Counted from the stretch's first letter, positions 17,818 to 26,099 are shown. The stretch: DNA of 64,000 nt from Paracoccus pantotrophus (GCF_008824185.1 NZ_CP044426.1:2054501-2118500); one strand, 5' to 3'. Numbers and translations: made by a program. The notes: generated from the letters alone by a model not told the origin.

Positions 17818-18621
17818 TTACCAGCGCACGATCCGGCGTTCGGCCAGCGTGACCAGGGCGAACATCAGCACCGACAGCCCCGAGGACATGAGCACCGTGG
17901 CGTAAAGCAGCGGCGAGTTGAAATTGAAGGTCGCGTCGATGATCAGCGCACCCAGGCCCAGATCCGCACCGACCCATTCGCCCACGATGGCACCGATGAC
18001 CGAGGTGGTGGCCGAGATCTTCAGCGCCGAGAACAGGAACGGCAGCGACGACGGCAAGCGCATCTTCCAGAACACCTCGGCCTTCGACGCCGACAGGATC
18101 CGCGCCAGTTCCAGCGTCTGCGGGCTGACCGACTGCAGGCCGCGCACCATGTTGACCAGCGTCGGGAAGAAGCAGATCAGCGCGGCGATCACCACCTTTG
18201 CCGTCATGCCCGGCCCGAAGATCAGCACGAGGATCGGCGCGATGGCCAGGATCGGGATGGTGTTGACGAAGACGGCGATGGGGAAGAACGCCCGCTCGAC
18301 ATTGCGGGAATGGACGAAGGCCACCGCGATCAGGATGGCGGCAAGATTGCCCACCACGAAGCCCGCCACGCTTTCGAAGAAGGTGGGCCAGAAGTTCTGC
18401 ATCAGCAGGGGGTACTTCTCGACAAGGGTGACGGCGACATCCGACGGCGCAGGGGCGATATAGGTCGGGACGCCAAAGGCCCTGACCCCCAGTTGCCACA
18501 GCCCGACCAGCGCGACGGCTGTCCCGATGGGCACGATGGTCGAGACCAGCCTTTCCCTGCGCGCCGCGCTGCGGGCAAGGGCATGGGGATCGGCGATGCC
18601 AAGGTTTTCGATGACGGCCAT
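17818..18621 (-). CDS. ABC transporter permease, SsuC/TauC-like
   Basis: A 267-residue inner-membrane permease with about six hydrophobic helices. The cytoplasmic EAA loop (ILSASKAEVFWKMRLPSSLPFLF) is present, matching binding-protein-dependent transport permeases of the sulfonate/nitrate/pyrimidine group. The start ATG at 18621 shares one base with the ATPase stop (TGATG). A 71-bp gap separates it from the FAD oxidoreductase gene, the only sizeable gap in the operon. Confidence 0.9.
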   Translation of the reverse strand: MAVIENLGIADPHALARSAARRERLVSTIVPIGTAVALVGLWQLGVRAFGVPTYIAPAPSDVAVTLVEKYPLLMQNFWPTFFESVAGFVVGNLAAILIAVAFVHSRNVERAFFPIAVFVNTIPILAIAPILVLIFGPGMTAKVVIAALICFFPTLVNMVRGLQSVSPQTLELARILSASKAEVFWKMRLPSSLPFLFSALKISATTSVIGAIVGEWVGADLGLGALIIDATFNFNSPLLYATVLMSSGLSVLMFALVTLAERRIVRW

Positions 18622-19445
18622 CAGCAGGTCTCCAGAAGTTCGCGCAGATAGCTGCAATAGCGGTTGAATTCGGGCGTATCGCGCAGCTTCATCTGCCGCG
18701 GCTCGGGCAGGTCGATATCGACGATTTCGCGCAGGCGTCCGGGATTGGCGCGCAGCATGATCACTTTCTGCCCCAGGAAGACCGCCTCGGAAATGGAGTG
18801 TGTCACGAACAGGATCGTCGTTCCCGTCTCCCGCCAGATGTCCAGCAGCTGAAGGTTCAGCCGGTCGCGGGTCATCTCGTCCAGCGCGCCGAAGGGCTCG
18901 TCCATCAGCAGCAGCTTGGGCTGGCACAGCAGCGCGCGCGCAATGGCGACCCGCTGGCGCATCCCGCCCGAAAGCTCATGCGGAAGGGCGTTTTCGCGGC
19001 CCTTCAGGCCGACCAGCTCCAGCAATTCGCGCGGGTTGCGGGGCCCGGTGGGGATTGCGACCCCGCGCTTGCGCCCGATCTCCAGCGGCAGCTCGACATT
19101 CTTCAGGGCCGTCCGCCACGGCAGCAGGGCGGCATCCTGAAAGACAAAGGCAAATTCCCGCGCCAGCCGCGCCTCTTCGGTCGTCTTGCCGAAGATCGAG
19201 ACATCGCCCCCCGCGGCGGGGATCAGGTCCGAGACCAGCCGCAGCAGCGTGGACTTGCCGCATCCCGACGGGCCAAGGATGGTGTAGAACGCGCCGGCCT
19301 CGAGCTCCAGGTCAAGCTTGTCGATCGCGGTATAGGTTCCGAAGCGGACCGTTGCCGCGTCCAGCCTGGCCGCCGGGGCGTTCACCCGTGCCGCAGCGAC
19401 CGGCTGCCCCACCAGGGTTTCCATGGGTTCCATCATGTCGTTCAA
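18621..19445 (-). CDS. ABC transporter ATP-binding protein, SsuB/TauB-like
   Basis: A 274-residue ATPase. Walker A is LGPSGCGKSTLLRL, the signature is LSGGMRQRVAIARALL, Walker B is LLLMDEPFGALDEMTRD and the H-loop is FVTHSISEAVFLG. It energises the importer made with the neighbouring permease and binding protein. It is coupled on both sides, with a 4-bp overlap with the binding-protein gene and a 1-bp overlap with the permease gene. Confidence 0.93.
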   Translation of the reverse strand: MNDMMEPMETLVGQPVAAARVNAPAARLDAATVRFGTYTAIDKLDLELEAGAFYTILGPSGCGKSTLLRLVSDLIPAAGGDVSIFGKTTEEARLAREFAFVFQDAALLPWRTALKNVELPLEIGRKRGVAIPTGPRNPRELLELVGLKGRENALPHELSGGMRQRVAIARALLCQPKLLLMDEPFGALDEMTRDRLNLQLLDIWRETGTTILFVTHSISEAVFLGQKVIMLRANPGRLREIVDIDLPEPRQMKLRDTPEFNRYCSYLRELLETC

Positions 19446-20476
19446 CCGTATACCGGCCGCATTGCGGCGATTTCATCCAGCACCGAAAGGGTCATGACGT
19501 CGTCGACCGCAGGCGCCGCGCCTTCGAACTGGCCGAGGCGGTCGTAGATGTCGATCTGCGCCTGCCAGTTTTCGCGCGTCATCGTGCCCCAGCCGTGTTC
19601 GCGCGTCGCCTCGTTGAAGCTGTATTCGACGACCGAACCCACCGCCGCGAGTTCGGCATCCCGGTCAAGGTTGGGATAACGCGACACGAGGATATCGACG
19701 GCGGCCTCGGGATTGTCATGCACCCAGCCCCAGCCGCGTGCGATCGCGCGCAACATTCCGCGGACCTGCTCGGGGTTTTCGTTCAGCGACCTGTCGGTGA
19801 CGTAATAGGGATTGGCGTAAAGCCTGATGCCCGCATCCCACAGCGTCATGTCGACCCGTTCCGGCCCCAGCACCGACAGGGCGCTGACATTGGTTTTCCA
19901 GCCGGTCACCACATCGGCCTGGCCGGTCAGCAGCGGCGACATGTCCGCGCCCATCACCAGCACCTCCACCTGGTCCTCGGGGATGCCGTTGGCGGCCAGC
20001 AGCGCCTGCAACAGGATCCGCGCAGTGCCGTTGGTGGCGACGGTCTTGCCGATCAGATCCTTCGGCTCGCGCACCGGGTTCTTCTCGAGCGAGAAATAGG
20101 TAAAGGGATGCTGCTGATACCCTGCGGCGATGCACTTGACCGGCAGCCCTTGCGAGCGCGCCAGCATCAGCGACGGGCTGGAGCTGATCGAGCCGATCTC
20201 GGCCCGCCCCGACGCAACCGAGGCGACGCCATCCACGTTCGGACCCCCGGCAACGACGTCCAGCGCCAGCCCTTCCTCGGCGAAATAGCCGTTCTCATCG
20301 GCGGCCAGTTCCCCCAGGATGCCGTTCCCCGCCAGCCACCCAAGCTGCAGCTTGATCGTATGGATATCAGCGGCCCAGGCCCGTTCGATACCGATCCGGG
20401 TTCCGACAAAGGCGGCCCCAAGGGCCGTCATGCCCTGCAACAGACTGCGCCGGTCGAGCTTTGTTCTGTGTCGCAT
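19442..20476 (-). CDS. ABC transporter substrate-binding protein, NMT1/SsuA-like, Tat-exported
   Basis: A 344-residue periplasmic binding protein. The N-terminus carries a twin-arginine signal (DRRSLLQGMTALGAAFVG, residues 8-25) ending near AWA. The mature part has the NMT1/THI5/SsuA-type core (LQLGWLAGNGILGELAADENGYFAEEG, quoted in part; then VASGRAEIGS). Homologues bind sulfonates, pyrimidine precursors, riboflavin or aromatic acids. It is the first gene of the nine-gene operon and diverges from a LysR gene. Confidence 0.88.
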   Translation of the reverse strand: MRHRTKLDRRSLLQGMTALGAAFVGTRIGIERAWAADIHTIKLQLGWLAGNGILGELAADENGYFAEEGLALDVVAGGPNVDGVASVASGRAEIGSISSSPSLMLARSQGLPVKCIAAGYQQHPFTYFSLEKNPVREPKDLIGKTVATNGTARILLQALLAANGIPEDQVEVLVMGADMSPLLTGQADVVTGWKTNVSALSVLGPERVDMTLWDAGIRLYANPYYVTDRSLNENPEQVRGMLRAIARGWGWVHDNPEAAVDILVSRYPNLDRDAELAAVGSVVEYSFNEATREHGWGTMTRENWQAQIDIYDRLGQFEGAAPAVDDVMTLSVLDEIAAMRPVYG

Positions 20477-20524
20477 CTTTCCATCTCTCTGTTGGTGGTG
20501 GGGCGGCCCTTGTTTCGACCTTGT

Positions 20525-20556
20525 TGCACTGACTTTAGCGTTGCGGATGCAGTGCA
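20525..20556. promoter_or_regulatory. Inverted repeat in the LysR/operon divergent promoter
   Basis: TGCACTG (20525-20531) and CAGTGCA (20550-20556) are exact reverse complements with 25 bp between half-site starts. They lie in the 144-bp gap between the operon start (20476) and the lysR start (20621). LysR regulators usually bind such dyads in the divergent spacer. Confidence 0.4.
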
Positions 20557-20620
20557 GATAGGAGAAAGTTTTACCAACAGTGGTGCAGAAACCGCATCAC
20601 CCCCCTGGTGTCGAGGCAGC

Positions 20621-21526
20621 ATGCATACCAGCTTCCTGAAGTATTTCGACGAGGTCGCCCGGCAGCGGTCGATCCGCAAGGCGGCACAGCTGCTCAACGT
20701 TTCGTCCACCTCGGTAAACCGCAAGATCCTCAACGTCGAGCAGCGGCTGGGCGTCTCGATCTTCGACCGCACCCCGGAGGGCGTGGAGCTGACGGCCGTG
20801 GGCGCGATCCTTCTGGAGCATTGCCGCACGGTGCTGCATGATTTCGAGCGCACCAAGATCCTGATCGACGACATGCGCGATCTGCGCACGGGGCATATCA
20901 ACATCTGCACGATCGATTCGATTGCGATGGGCTGCCTGCCCCGGGCGATGAACGAGTTCGGAAAGAGCTATCCCGACATCTCGATCTCCGTCACCACCGC
21001 CCAGCCCGAGGACGCGGTGCAGGCCGTGGCCGGCGGCGCGGCAGAGATCGGAATCGCCTTTACCTTCTCGGACCATCCCGGCGTCAGGCTGCTATCCGAA
21101 AAATCCGCGCCCTTCGGTGTCATTCTTCGCCCTGATCACCCGCTCGCAGGCAGGACCAGCGTGACAATAGACGATATTGCCGCCTACCGGCTGGTGCGCA
21201 CCATCGATGCCCGAGGCGGCAACTCGATCATCGATCAGGCCATCACGACATTGGTTACACCGCTGTCGACGCATATTTTCACGAACACATTGTTTCTCGC
21301 CAAGCAAATGATCCTGGGCGGCCATGGTATCGGGCTTTATACCAAGATCGGCTTTTACGACGACATCGAAGACGGCCGGCTCCGCTTCGTGCCGCTGATC
21401 CAGGAGATGCTTGCCAACATCCGGGTGGGGATCTTCGTATCCACCTCAAGCCCCATCGACCCGGCCAAGCATCTGATGTGCAACGCGCTGGCAAGAGAGA
21501 TGGCAGGCATGCGCCTGGACTCCTGA
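20621..21526 (+). CDS. LysR-family transcriptional regulator
   Basis: A 301-residue LysR protein. The N-terminal winged helix (FLKYFDEVARQRSIRKAAQLLNVS, quoted in part, residues 4-27) has the usual second-helix pattern SSTSVNRKILNVEQRLGVSIFDR. The effector domain (about 90-295) carries GHINICTIDSIAMGCLP and later the FILIQEM region. It diverges from the ABC/catabolic operon with a shared promoter region and is presumably its regulator, with a pathway compound as co-inducer. The frame is open far upstream, but only from 20621 does LysR similarity exist. Confidence 0.92.
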   Translation: MHTSFLKYFDEVARQRSIRKAAQLLNVSSTSVNRKILNVEQRLGVSIFDRTPEGVELTAVGAILLEHCRTVLHDFERTKILIDDMRDLRTGHINICTIDSIAMGCLPRAMNEFGKSYPDISISVTTAQPEDAVQAVAGGAAEIGIAFTFSDHPGVRLLSEKSAPFGVILRPDHPLAGRTSVTIDDIAAYRLVRTIDARGGNSIIDQAITTLVTPLSTHIFTNTLFLAKQMILGGHGIGLYTKIGFYDDIEDGRLRFVPLIQEMLANIRVGIFVSTSSPIDPAKHLMCNALAREMAGMRLDS

Positions 21527-21563
21527 AAGGCGTTGCGGCGCGGGCAGAGCCCGAGGGATGGTC

Positions 21564-21785
21564 TCAGTGCAGGGGCAGAGGTATCATCTGCACCGGCATT
21601 GGTGCGGGCGGTTCTGGTGCCACGACGATTGCTTCGCCCGGACTCGGTGCTGGAATGAAGGCGGGGGCGCTGCGATCCATTTCGCCGCAGGCTTTCTCGA
21701 TGGTTTCGCGATCCATCGCATTGGTGAGCCGATGGCCGATGAGGGTGCCGAGCTGGCCGAGGACATCCTGTGGCACAGGGCACGA
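21564..21785 (-). pseudogene. C-terminal fragment of a HerA/DUF87-like ATPase
   Basis: Leftward sequence reads VLGQLGTLIGHRLTNAMDRE, then ACGEMDRSAPAFIPAPSPGEAIV and a short tail to the stop. This resembles the last part of HerA-like helicases, where the HRLTN segment and the PGEA loop are conserved. The N-terminal Walker motifs are absent, so it is a remnant. HerA-type ATPases are frequent in defence systems, which may say something about what once lay here. Confidence 0.5.
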
Positions 21786-21799
21786 TTGCATGGGAAAGG

Positions 21800-21945
21800 C
21801 TATGCGACCGGATTTCCGACAACCAGGTGGAGAACGAGGCTGATGGAGAAGAACGACAGCACCGTCATCACCAGCATCACCACGGCCGCGCCGTGCTGCT
21901 GTCCATAGCGCTGTGCCAGGATCGGATAGACCCCCATCGGCTTGC
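21800..21945 (-). pseudogene. C-terminal fragment of a membrane transporter, AEC-type
   Basis: Leftward residues YPILAQRYGQQHGAAVVML and VMTVLSFFSISLVLHLVV look like the last helix pair of auxin-efflux-carrier/malonate-type transporters. The remaining protein is missing, and the fragment is fused out of frame to an IS66 remnant. Confidence 0.4.
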
Positions 21946-22060
21946 GCCGCGAGCGCCGCAAAGCCCTTGCGCATGTCGGCGCCCCCCGCCGCAAGCTCGA
22001 CCCGCGTCTTGACTGGCACCGGGATCACGCCGTCAGCCCCCGGGACCAGCCGCGCCAAGG
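21940..22060 (-). pseudogene. IS66-family TnpB fragment
   Basis: Leftward residues VPVKTRVELAAGGADMRKGF and AALAAQ match the start of IS66 Orf2/TnpB (TRVWLAAG-x-TDMRKGFDGLA). Only about 40 residues remain. Confidence 0.6.
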
Positions 22061-22218
22061 CTTCCGGATCATAGCCGCCGCTGTGTGCGTGGGAATTAGT
22101 TTGAGATAGGCGGTGGGAAATCCTTTAGGATGAAATCTTGTATCTCATTGATTTTGAATGAAAACAGGTGTCAGAGGTCCAACAAGGCAGTTTCGGAAGG
22201 GTGGCAATCTTAACAGAA

Positions 22219-22245
22219 TGAACCGCGCCGGGTTTTCCGGAGGCT
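22219..22245 (+). repeat. Left terminal inverted repeat of the IS3-family element
   Basis: 27 bases, beginning TGAACCGCGCCGGG, exactly complementary to 23551-23577. Confidence 0.95.
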
Positions 22246-22271
22246 CCAACTCCTGAGTAGGATGGAGCATC

Positions 22272-22595
22272 ATGAGCAAGACGACGACCAAGTTTTCCCC
22301 TGAAGTGCGCGAACGTGCGGTGCGGCTGGTTCTCGACAACGAGGCTCAGCATCCGTCGCGCTGGCAGGCGATCATGTCGATCGCGGCGAAGATCGGCTGC
22401 ACCCCCCAGACCCTGAATGACTGGGTCAAGAAGGCCGAGGTCGACAGCGGCAGGCGCGCGGGCATCCCGACCGATATGGCCGAGAAGATGAAGGCGCTGG
22501 AGCGGGAGAACCGGGAACTGCGCCAGGCGAACGAGATCCTGCGCAAGGCATCAGCGTATTTTGCGATGGCGGAGCTCGACCGCCGGTCGAAGTGA
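22272..22595 (+). CDS. IS3-family OrfA
   Basis: A 107-residue protein with an N-terminal helix-turn-helix (FSPEVRERAVRLVLDNEAQH, then IAAKIGCTPQTLNDWVKKAE) and a C-terminal leucine-zipper-like helix (MKALERENRELRQANEILRKA). It binds the IS ends and normally joins OrfB by a -1 frameshift. Its stop overlaps the first codon of orfB. Confidence 0.93.
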   Translation: MSKTTTKFSPEVRERAVRLVLDNEAQHPSRWQAIMSIAAKIGCTPQTLNDWVKKAEVDSGRRAGIPTDMAEKMKALERENRELRQANEILRKASAYFAMAELDRRSK

Positions 22596-23537
22596 TGGTG
22601 TCGTTCATTGACGCGCATCGGGATGCACACGGGGTCGAGCCGATCTGCAGCGTGCTGCCGATTGCCCCGTCCACCTATTACGATCATCTGGCGAAGCGGG
22701 CCGATCCCACGCGGCAGTCCGACCGGGCGCGCCGGGACGAGGCCTTGCGGCCAGAGATCCTGCGCGTGTTCGAGGAGAACTGGCGCGTCTACGGCGTGCG
22801 CAAGGTCTGGCGGCAGCTGGGCCGAGAAGGCTTCGACATCGCCCGTTGCACGGTGGCAAGGCTGATGAAGGGCATGGGCGTTCAGGGGATTATTCGCGGC
22901 AAGCCGCACCGGACCACGATCCCGGACAAGAAGGCGCCATGCCCGCTGGACAAGGTCAACCGCCAGTTTCGCGTGCCTGCGCCGAACATGCTCTGGGGTC
23001 GTCCATTGTGGCGCCATTGGTCCGAGCCCAATGGACGACGACTTCACCTATGTCGCCACCTGGAAAGGCTTCGCTTACGTCGCGTTCGTCATCGATGCCT
23101 ATGCCCGGCGGATCGTCGGCTGGCGGGTCAGCGCTCCCGCCCATGCAGGCTTCGTGTTCGATGCCTTGGAGCAGGCCGTGCATGATCGGCGCCCGTCCAA
23201 GGGCATGGGGCTGGTCCACCATAGCGACCGCGGTTCGCAGTACCTGAGCATTCGCTACAGTGAGCGGCTGGCGGAAGCTGGCATCGAACCATCGGTGGGC
23301 AGCGTCGGCGACAGCTATGACAACGCCTTGGCCGAGACGATCAATGGCCTCTTCAAGGCTGAGGTTATCCACCGTCGCGGCCCGTGGCGCAGCTTCGAGG
23401 CTGTCGAATATGCCACGCTGGAATGGGTCGACTGGTTCAACAACCGCCGTCTGCTCGAACCGATCGGGAACATCCCGCCTTCGGAAGCAGAGGCCAACTT
23501 CTACGCCGCTCTGGAAACTGAAGACATGGCCGCGTAA
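22592..23537 (+). pseudogene. IS3-family OrfB transposase, broken by a hairpin-forming insert
   Basis: The first part (22592 to about 22995) encodes the HTH_21-type region of OrfB (VYGVRKVWRQLGREGFDIARC and onward to VPAPNMLW). The catalytic part then continues in another frame from about 23037: DFTYVATWKG with the first Asp, HHSDRGSQY with the second Asp, and DNALAETINGLFKAE with the Glu. An extra segment of about 40 bases (22998-23039) containing an 11-bp perfect inverted repeat shifts the frame at the join. Transposase activity is therefore lost unless decoding recovers it. Confidence 0.85.
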
Positions 23538-23550
23538 CTAACCCAAATCA

Positions 23551-23577
23551 GCCTCCGGAAAACCCGGCGCGGTTCAC
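23551..23577 (-). repeat. Right terminal inverted repeat of the IS3-family element
   Basis: 27 bases, the exact reverse complement of 22219-22245. Confidence 0.95.
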
Positions 23578-23578
23578 T

Positions 23579-23848
23579 GGCCCGCGATGACCGGCCTTGG
23601 GGCGGCACGTCTCCACCGGGCGTGGTCTTCACTGACGCCCCCGGTCGGGGCGGACAGCATGCCGAACGGATATTGAACGGCTTCGGCGGCATCCTGCAGG
23701 TCGACGGTTATGCGGGATACAACCGCCTGATTGCGCCGGCCCCGGCATCCAGCTTGCCTATCGCTGGGCACATGCCCGCCGCAAGCTGATCGAGATCACC
23801 CGCACCGGGCCCGCGCCGATTGCCGAGGAGGGCGTAGCCCTCATCCGC
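23579..23848 (+). pseudogene. IS66-family TnpC transposase fragment, frameshifted
   Basis: Reads ARDDRPWGG, then PPGVVFTDAPGRGGQHAERIL and FGGILQVDGYAGYNRL, the catalytic core of IS66 TnpC. After a frameshift near 23740 it continues as IQLAYRWAHARRKLIEIT. Both ends are missing. Its orientation is opposite to the TnpB fragment on the far side of the IS3 element. Confidence 0.85.
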
Positions 23849-23854
23849 GCAGCA

Positions 23855-24117
23855 ATAAGGGCAAAGAGGGTCTCACAGCGTCGCTGGAACGCCCGGAAGG
23901 CAACGGGATCGGTGTTTCCTTGCTCTCTTGCATAGACTTCAAGCATCCAGACGAAGAACGAATAGTACCTGAAGCGCAGCGTGATGGTGCTGATGCCGGG
24001 CAGCAGGGATTGATAGATCGCTTCGATGGGGCGCTGCATTCCAAGGGGATCAAGTCCGCCATCCTGGCCGAGTTCGGTCCATTCGGGGAAACCCGGCCCA
24101 AAATCCTTCATCTTCAA
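23855..24117 (-). pseudogene. N-terminal fragment of an unknown protein cut by the IS66 remnant
   Basis: An intact start (24117) leads to about 85 residues: FGPGFPEWTELGQDGGLDPL, then IYQSLLPGISTITLRFRYYSF. The pattern of an early L-G-motif followed by LPGIST and R-x-RYYSF recalls the N-termini of some large uncharacterised proteins found in defence loci (compare the DUF6361 style), but this is an impression only. Coding then runs into the IS66 fragment, so the gene is truncated. Confidence 0.5.
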
Positions 24118-24368
24118 TCCACCGTCGAGAGAACCACGGGTTAATGATGGCGGGAACCGGAATCGCGCGCAACTGCGAGTTGCCTGCCGCTGCCTGCGAA
24201 TGCGTGATTATGCGTGCTGGTGCGGTCTTTCTGGTGTCGTGTTGATGTGGCGTTGATGTAAACTGGAACGCACAAACCCCGACGATTTACGTCTGGTTCT
24301 AAGTGTCTGATATCTTTGTTTATTTTGGCTGCAGGGCGCGCAACCAACGAGACCAACACTCGCTAGAA
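24118..24368. other. Spacer between truncated gene and second IS3-type element
   Basis: No gene is supported here. The segment is visibly less GC-rich than its surroundings and probably contains the promoter of the truncated leftward gene. Confidence 0.4.
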
Positions 24369-24434
24369 TGAGGTGGTGCCGGTTTCTGAGACAGGGGCAT
24401 AAGGTGGATCGACCGATGAAAAGGACGATCCAGC

Positions 24435-24716
24435 ATGAAGACACGCAGACGGTTTACGGCCGAGTTCAAGGCCAAGGTCGCGCTTGAGGCGATCCGCGGC
24501 GAGCGGACGATTTCGGAGTTAGCCACGAAACACCAGCTTCATCCCAACCAGATCACGCAGTGGAAGCGGCAGGCCATCGAGAACCTGGCCAAGGCGTTCG
24601 ACGACAAGGCTTCCGACGCACAGGTCGGCCGGGAGGCCGAGGTCACGAAGCTGCACGCCAAGATCGGCCAGCTCGTCGTCGAGCGCGATTTTTTGGCCAA
24701 AGCCTTCGATCGCTGA
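24435..24716 (+). CDS. IS3-family OrfA (second element)
   Basis: A 93-residue DNA-binding protein: RRFTAEFKAKVALEAIRGER, HTH TISELATKHQLHPNQITQWK and a C-terminal helix EVTKLHAKIGQLVVERDFL. It is only distantly related to the OrfA at 22272, so this is a different IS3 subgroup. Confidence 0.92.
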   Translation: MKTRRRFTAEFKAKVALEAIRGERTISELATKHQLHPNQITQWKRQAIENLAKAFDDKASDAQVGREAEVTKLHAKIGQLVVERDFLAKAFDR

Positions 24717-24733
24717 GCCTGGATCGGAGGAGA

Positions 24734-25302
24734 ATGATGATTGATCCCGATCACGAACGGCTCTCGATCCGTCGCCAGTGCGAGCTGGTCTCGATCTCGC
24801 GAGCCTCGTTCTACCGCCAGCCCGCTGGCGAGAGCCCGGAGAATCTTGAGTTGATGCGTGTCATCGACGGGGCCTTCATGGAAACGCCCTGGTATGGCTC
24901 GCGTCAGATGGCGCGGCACCTGCGCCGCCAGGGCTGGTGCGTCGGCCGCAAGCGTGTCCGGCGGCTGATGCGCAAGATCGGCCTGTCGCCGATCTACCAG
25001 GCACCGAGGACCAGCGAGCCGCATCCGCAGCACCGCATCTATCCCTACCTGCTACGGAATCTGGCGATCGAGCGACCAGATCAGGTATGGTGTGCCGATG
25101 TGACCTACATCCCGATGCGGCGCGGCTTCCTCTACCTCGTCGCCATCATGGACTGGTTCAGCCGCAAGGTGCTTGCCTGGCGGCTGTCGAACACGATGGA
25201 CGCCGACTTCTGCGTGGCCGCGCTCGAAGAGGCAATCGCCCACCACGGCAGGCCCGACATCTTCAACACGGATCAGGGAAGCCAGTTCACCAGCTTCGCT
25301 GT
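24734..25302 (+). pseudogene. IS3-family OrfB transposase, 3' truncated
   Basis: Starts at ATG 24734 behind a GGAGG. Visible parts are RRQCELVSISRASFYRQ, the HTH_21 region WYGSRQMARHLRRQGW, VWCADVTYIPMRRGFLYL with the first catalytic Asp, and FNTDQGSQFTSFA with the second Asp. Family identity ends right there, before the DDE glutamate. The reading frame then runs on into unrelated sequence. Confidence 0.88.
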
Positions 25303-25399
25303 CCTCATCCATGATTCAATTCTTCACTATAGTGCCACCCACGCAAGTCGAAATCTGGTCATTACAAGGTCGACCGGTGGCGACGGGCTGGGTGTGTGG

Positions 25400-25717
25400 T
25401 CAGCGACCGCGCGCCTTGCTTCTCGAGACCCAGTTTGCGCCACCGTAGGTAACGGCGAATATCAGCACCTCAGCGGCTTCGTCGTCCACCACGAACGCGA
25501 TGACAGCTTTCCGCCCGGCCGGGATGGCCCGAAGTCCGGGGGCGATCTCATCGCGGATGCTTCCCTTGTGCGGCGTGTCCCTCAGGGTCGCGATGGCTTC
25601 CTCGATCTCGGCCAGCTTCCGCGCTGCGATATCCGGCCCGGCATAGCCGAGGATCCATCGCACGATTGCGTCGAGGTCACGCGCGACGAGAGGGTGGAAA
25701 CGGATTCGGTAGGTCAC
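25400..25717 (-). CDS. parE: ParE/RelE-superfamily toxin
   Basis: A 105-residue toxin-like protein: YRIRFHPLVARDLDAIVRWI, then LRDTPHKGSIRDEIAPGLRAI and AFVVDDEAAEVLIFAVTYGG, the compact beta-sheet core of the ParE/RelE superfamily. ParE toxins poison DNA gyrase while RelE cuts ribosome-bound mRNA; sequence alone does not settle which applies. It overlaps the antitoxin stop by 4 bp and lies just right of the truncated IS. Confidence 0.85.
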   Translation of the reverse strand: MTYRIRFHPLVARDLDAIVRWILGYAGPDIAARKLAEIEEAIATLRDTPHKGSIRDEIAPGLRAIPAGRKAVIAFVVDDEAAEVLIFAVTYGGANWVSRSKARGR

Positions 25718-25983
25718 GCTCCGCGCGCAGCCTCGATCGAGGCGCGGGCGGCGACGAAGGCGCCGTCCTCGTCGATGAAGGCTTCGCGCGGCGTTTCCAT
25801 GCGGGCACGGATTTCCTGCGCGAGGGCCTGGAGGGCAACATTTCGCTCCTCCTCATCCTGCATCATCTGTTCCAACGCAGCCGCGACGGCGGCACTCTGC
25901 GTTGCGAACACGCCCTGTCCGACCTTTTCCGACAGGAACTGATGATGGCGGTCGGTGAAGCTTAGGGTGGTCTTGACGGTCAT
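25714..25983 (-). CDS. parD: ParD-like antitoxin
   Basis: An 89-residue protein with an N-terminal ribbon-helix-helix (TVKTTLSFTDRHHQFLSEKV, then SAAVAAALEQMM) and an acidic, helical C-terminus (ARMETPREAFIDEDGAF) that would wrap the toxin. The start at 25983 is preferred because a GGAGG lies five bases upstream; the frame is open four codons more. It should repress its own promoter as is usual for ParD. Confidence 0.85.
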   Translation of the reverse strand: MTVKTTLSFTDRHHQFLSEKVGQGVFATQSAAVAAALEQMMQDEEERNVALQALAQEIRARMETPREAFIDEDGAFVAARASIEAARGA

Positions 25984-26080
25984 CCGCGCCTCCAAGGGTA
26001 TGACTCAGTCATATATGGCTTGCGGGCACGTCCCGCAACCTGGCGCAAGCAGACGGACGACGCCCCGCCCGGAACGCAAA

Positions 26081-26099
26081 AAGCCCCCTTGTGGGGGGC
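26081..26099 (-). terminator. Rho-independent terminator downstream of the tRNA-fMet fragment
   Basis: Read leftward: a C6/G5 stem with a short loop and then TTTTTGCG. It lies about 95 bp beyond the 3' end of the tRNA fragment, the position of a native tRNA terminator, which suggests that the DNA on this side is the original chromosome. Confidence 0.75.

Larger units (their letters stand above)
22219..23577 (+). mobile_element. Complete IS3-family insertion sequence with frameshifted transposase
   Basis: A 1359-bp element bounded by perfect 27-bp inverted repeats (22219-22245 and 23551-23577), with orfA and orfB inside. No matching target duplication is seen in the flanks, which suggests rearrangement after insertion. 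The flanks are different IS66 remnants in opposite orientation. Confidence 0.92.
24369..25302 (+). mobile_element. Second IS3-family element, truncated at its right end
   Basis: Contains a full orfA and a 5' part of orfB. The left end is placed near the TGAGGTGG at 24369 by analogy with related elements. No matching right inverted repeat exists, because the element is cut within orfB at about 25302. Confidence 0.75.

Noticed and set aside
25303..25399. Continuation of the second IS3 transposase
   Set aside because: The reading frame stays open but family identity stops at 25302 and the DDE glutamate region is missing.
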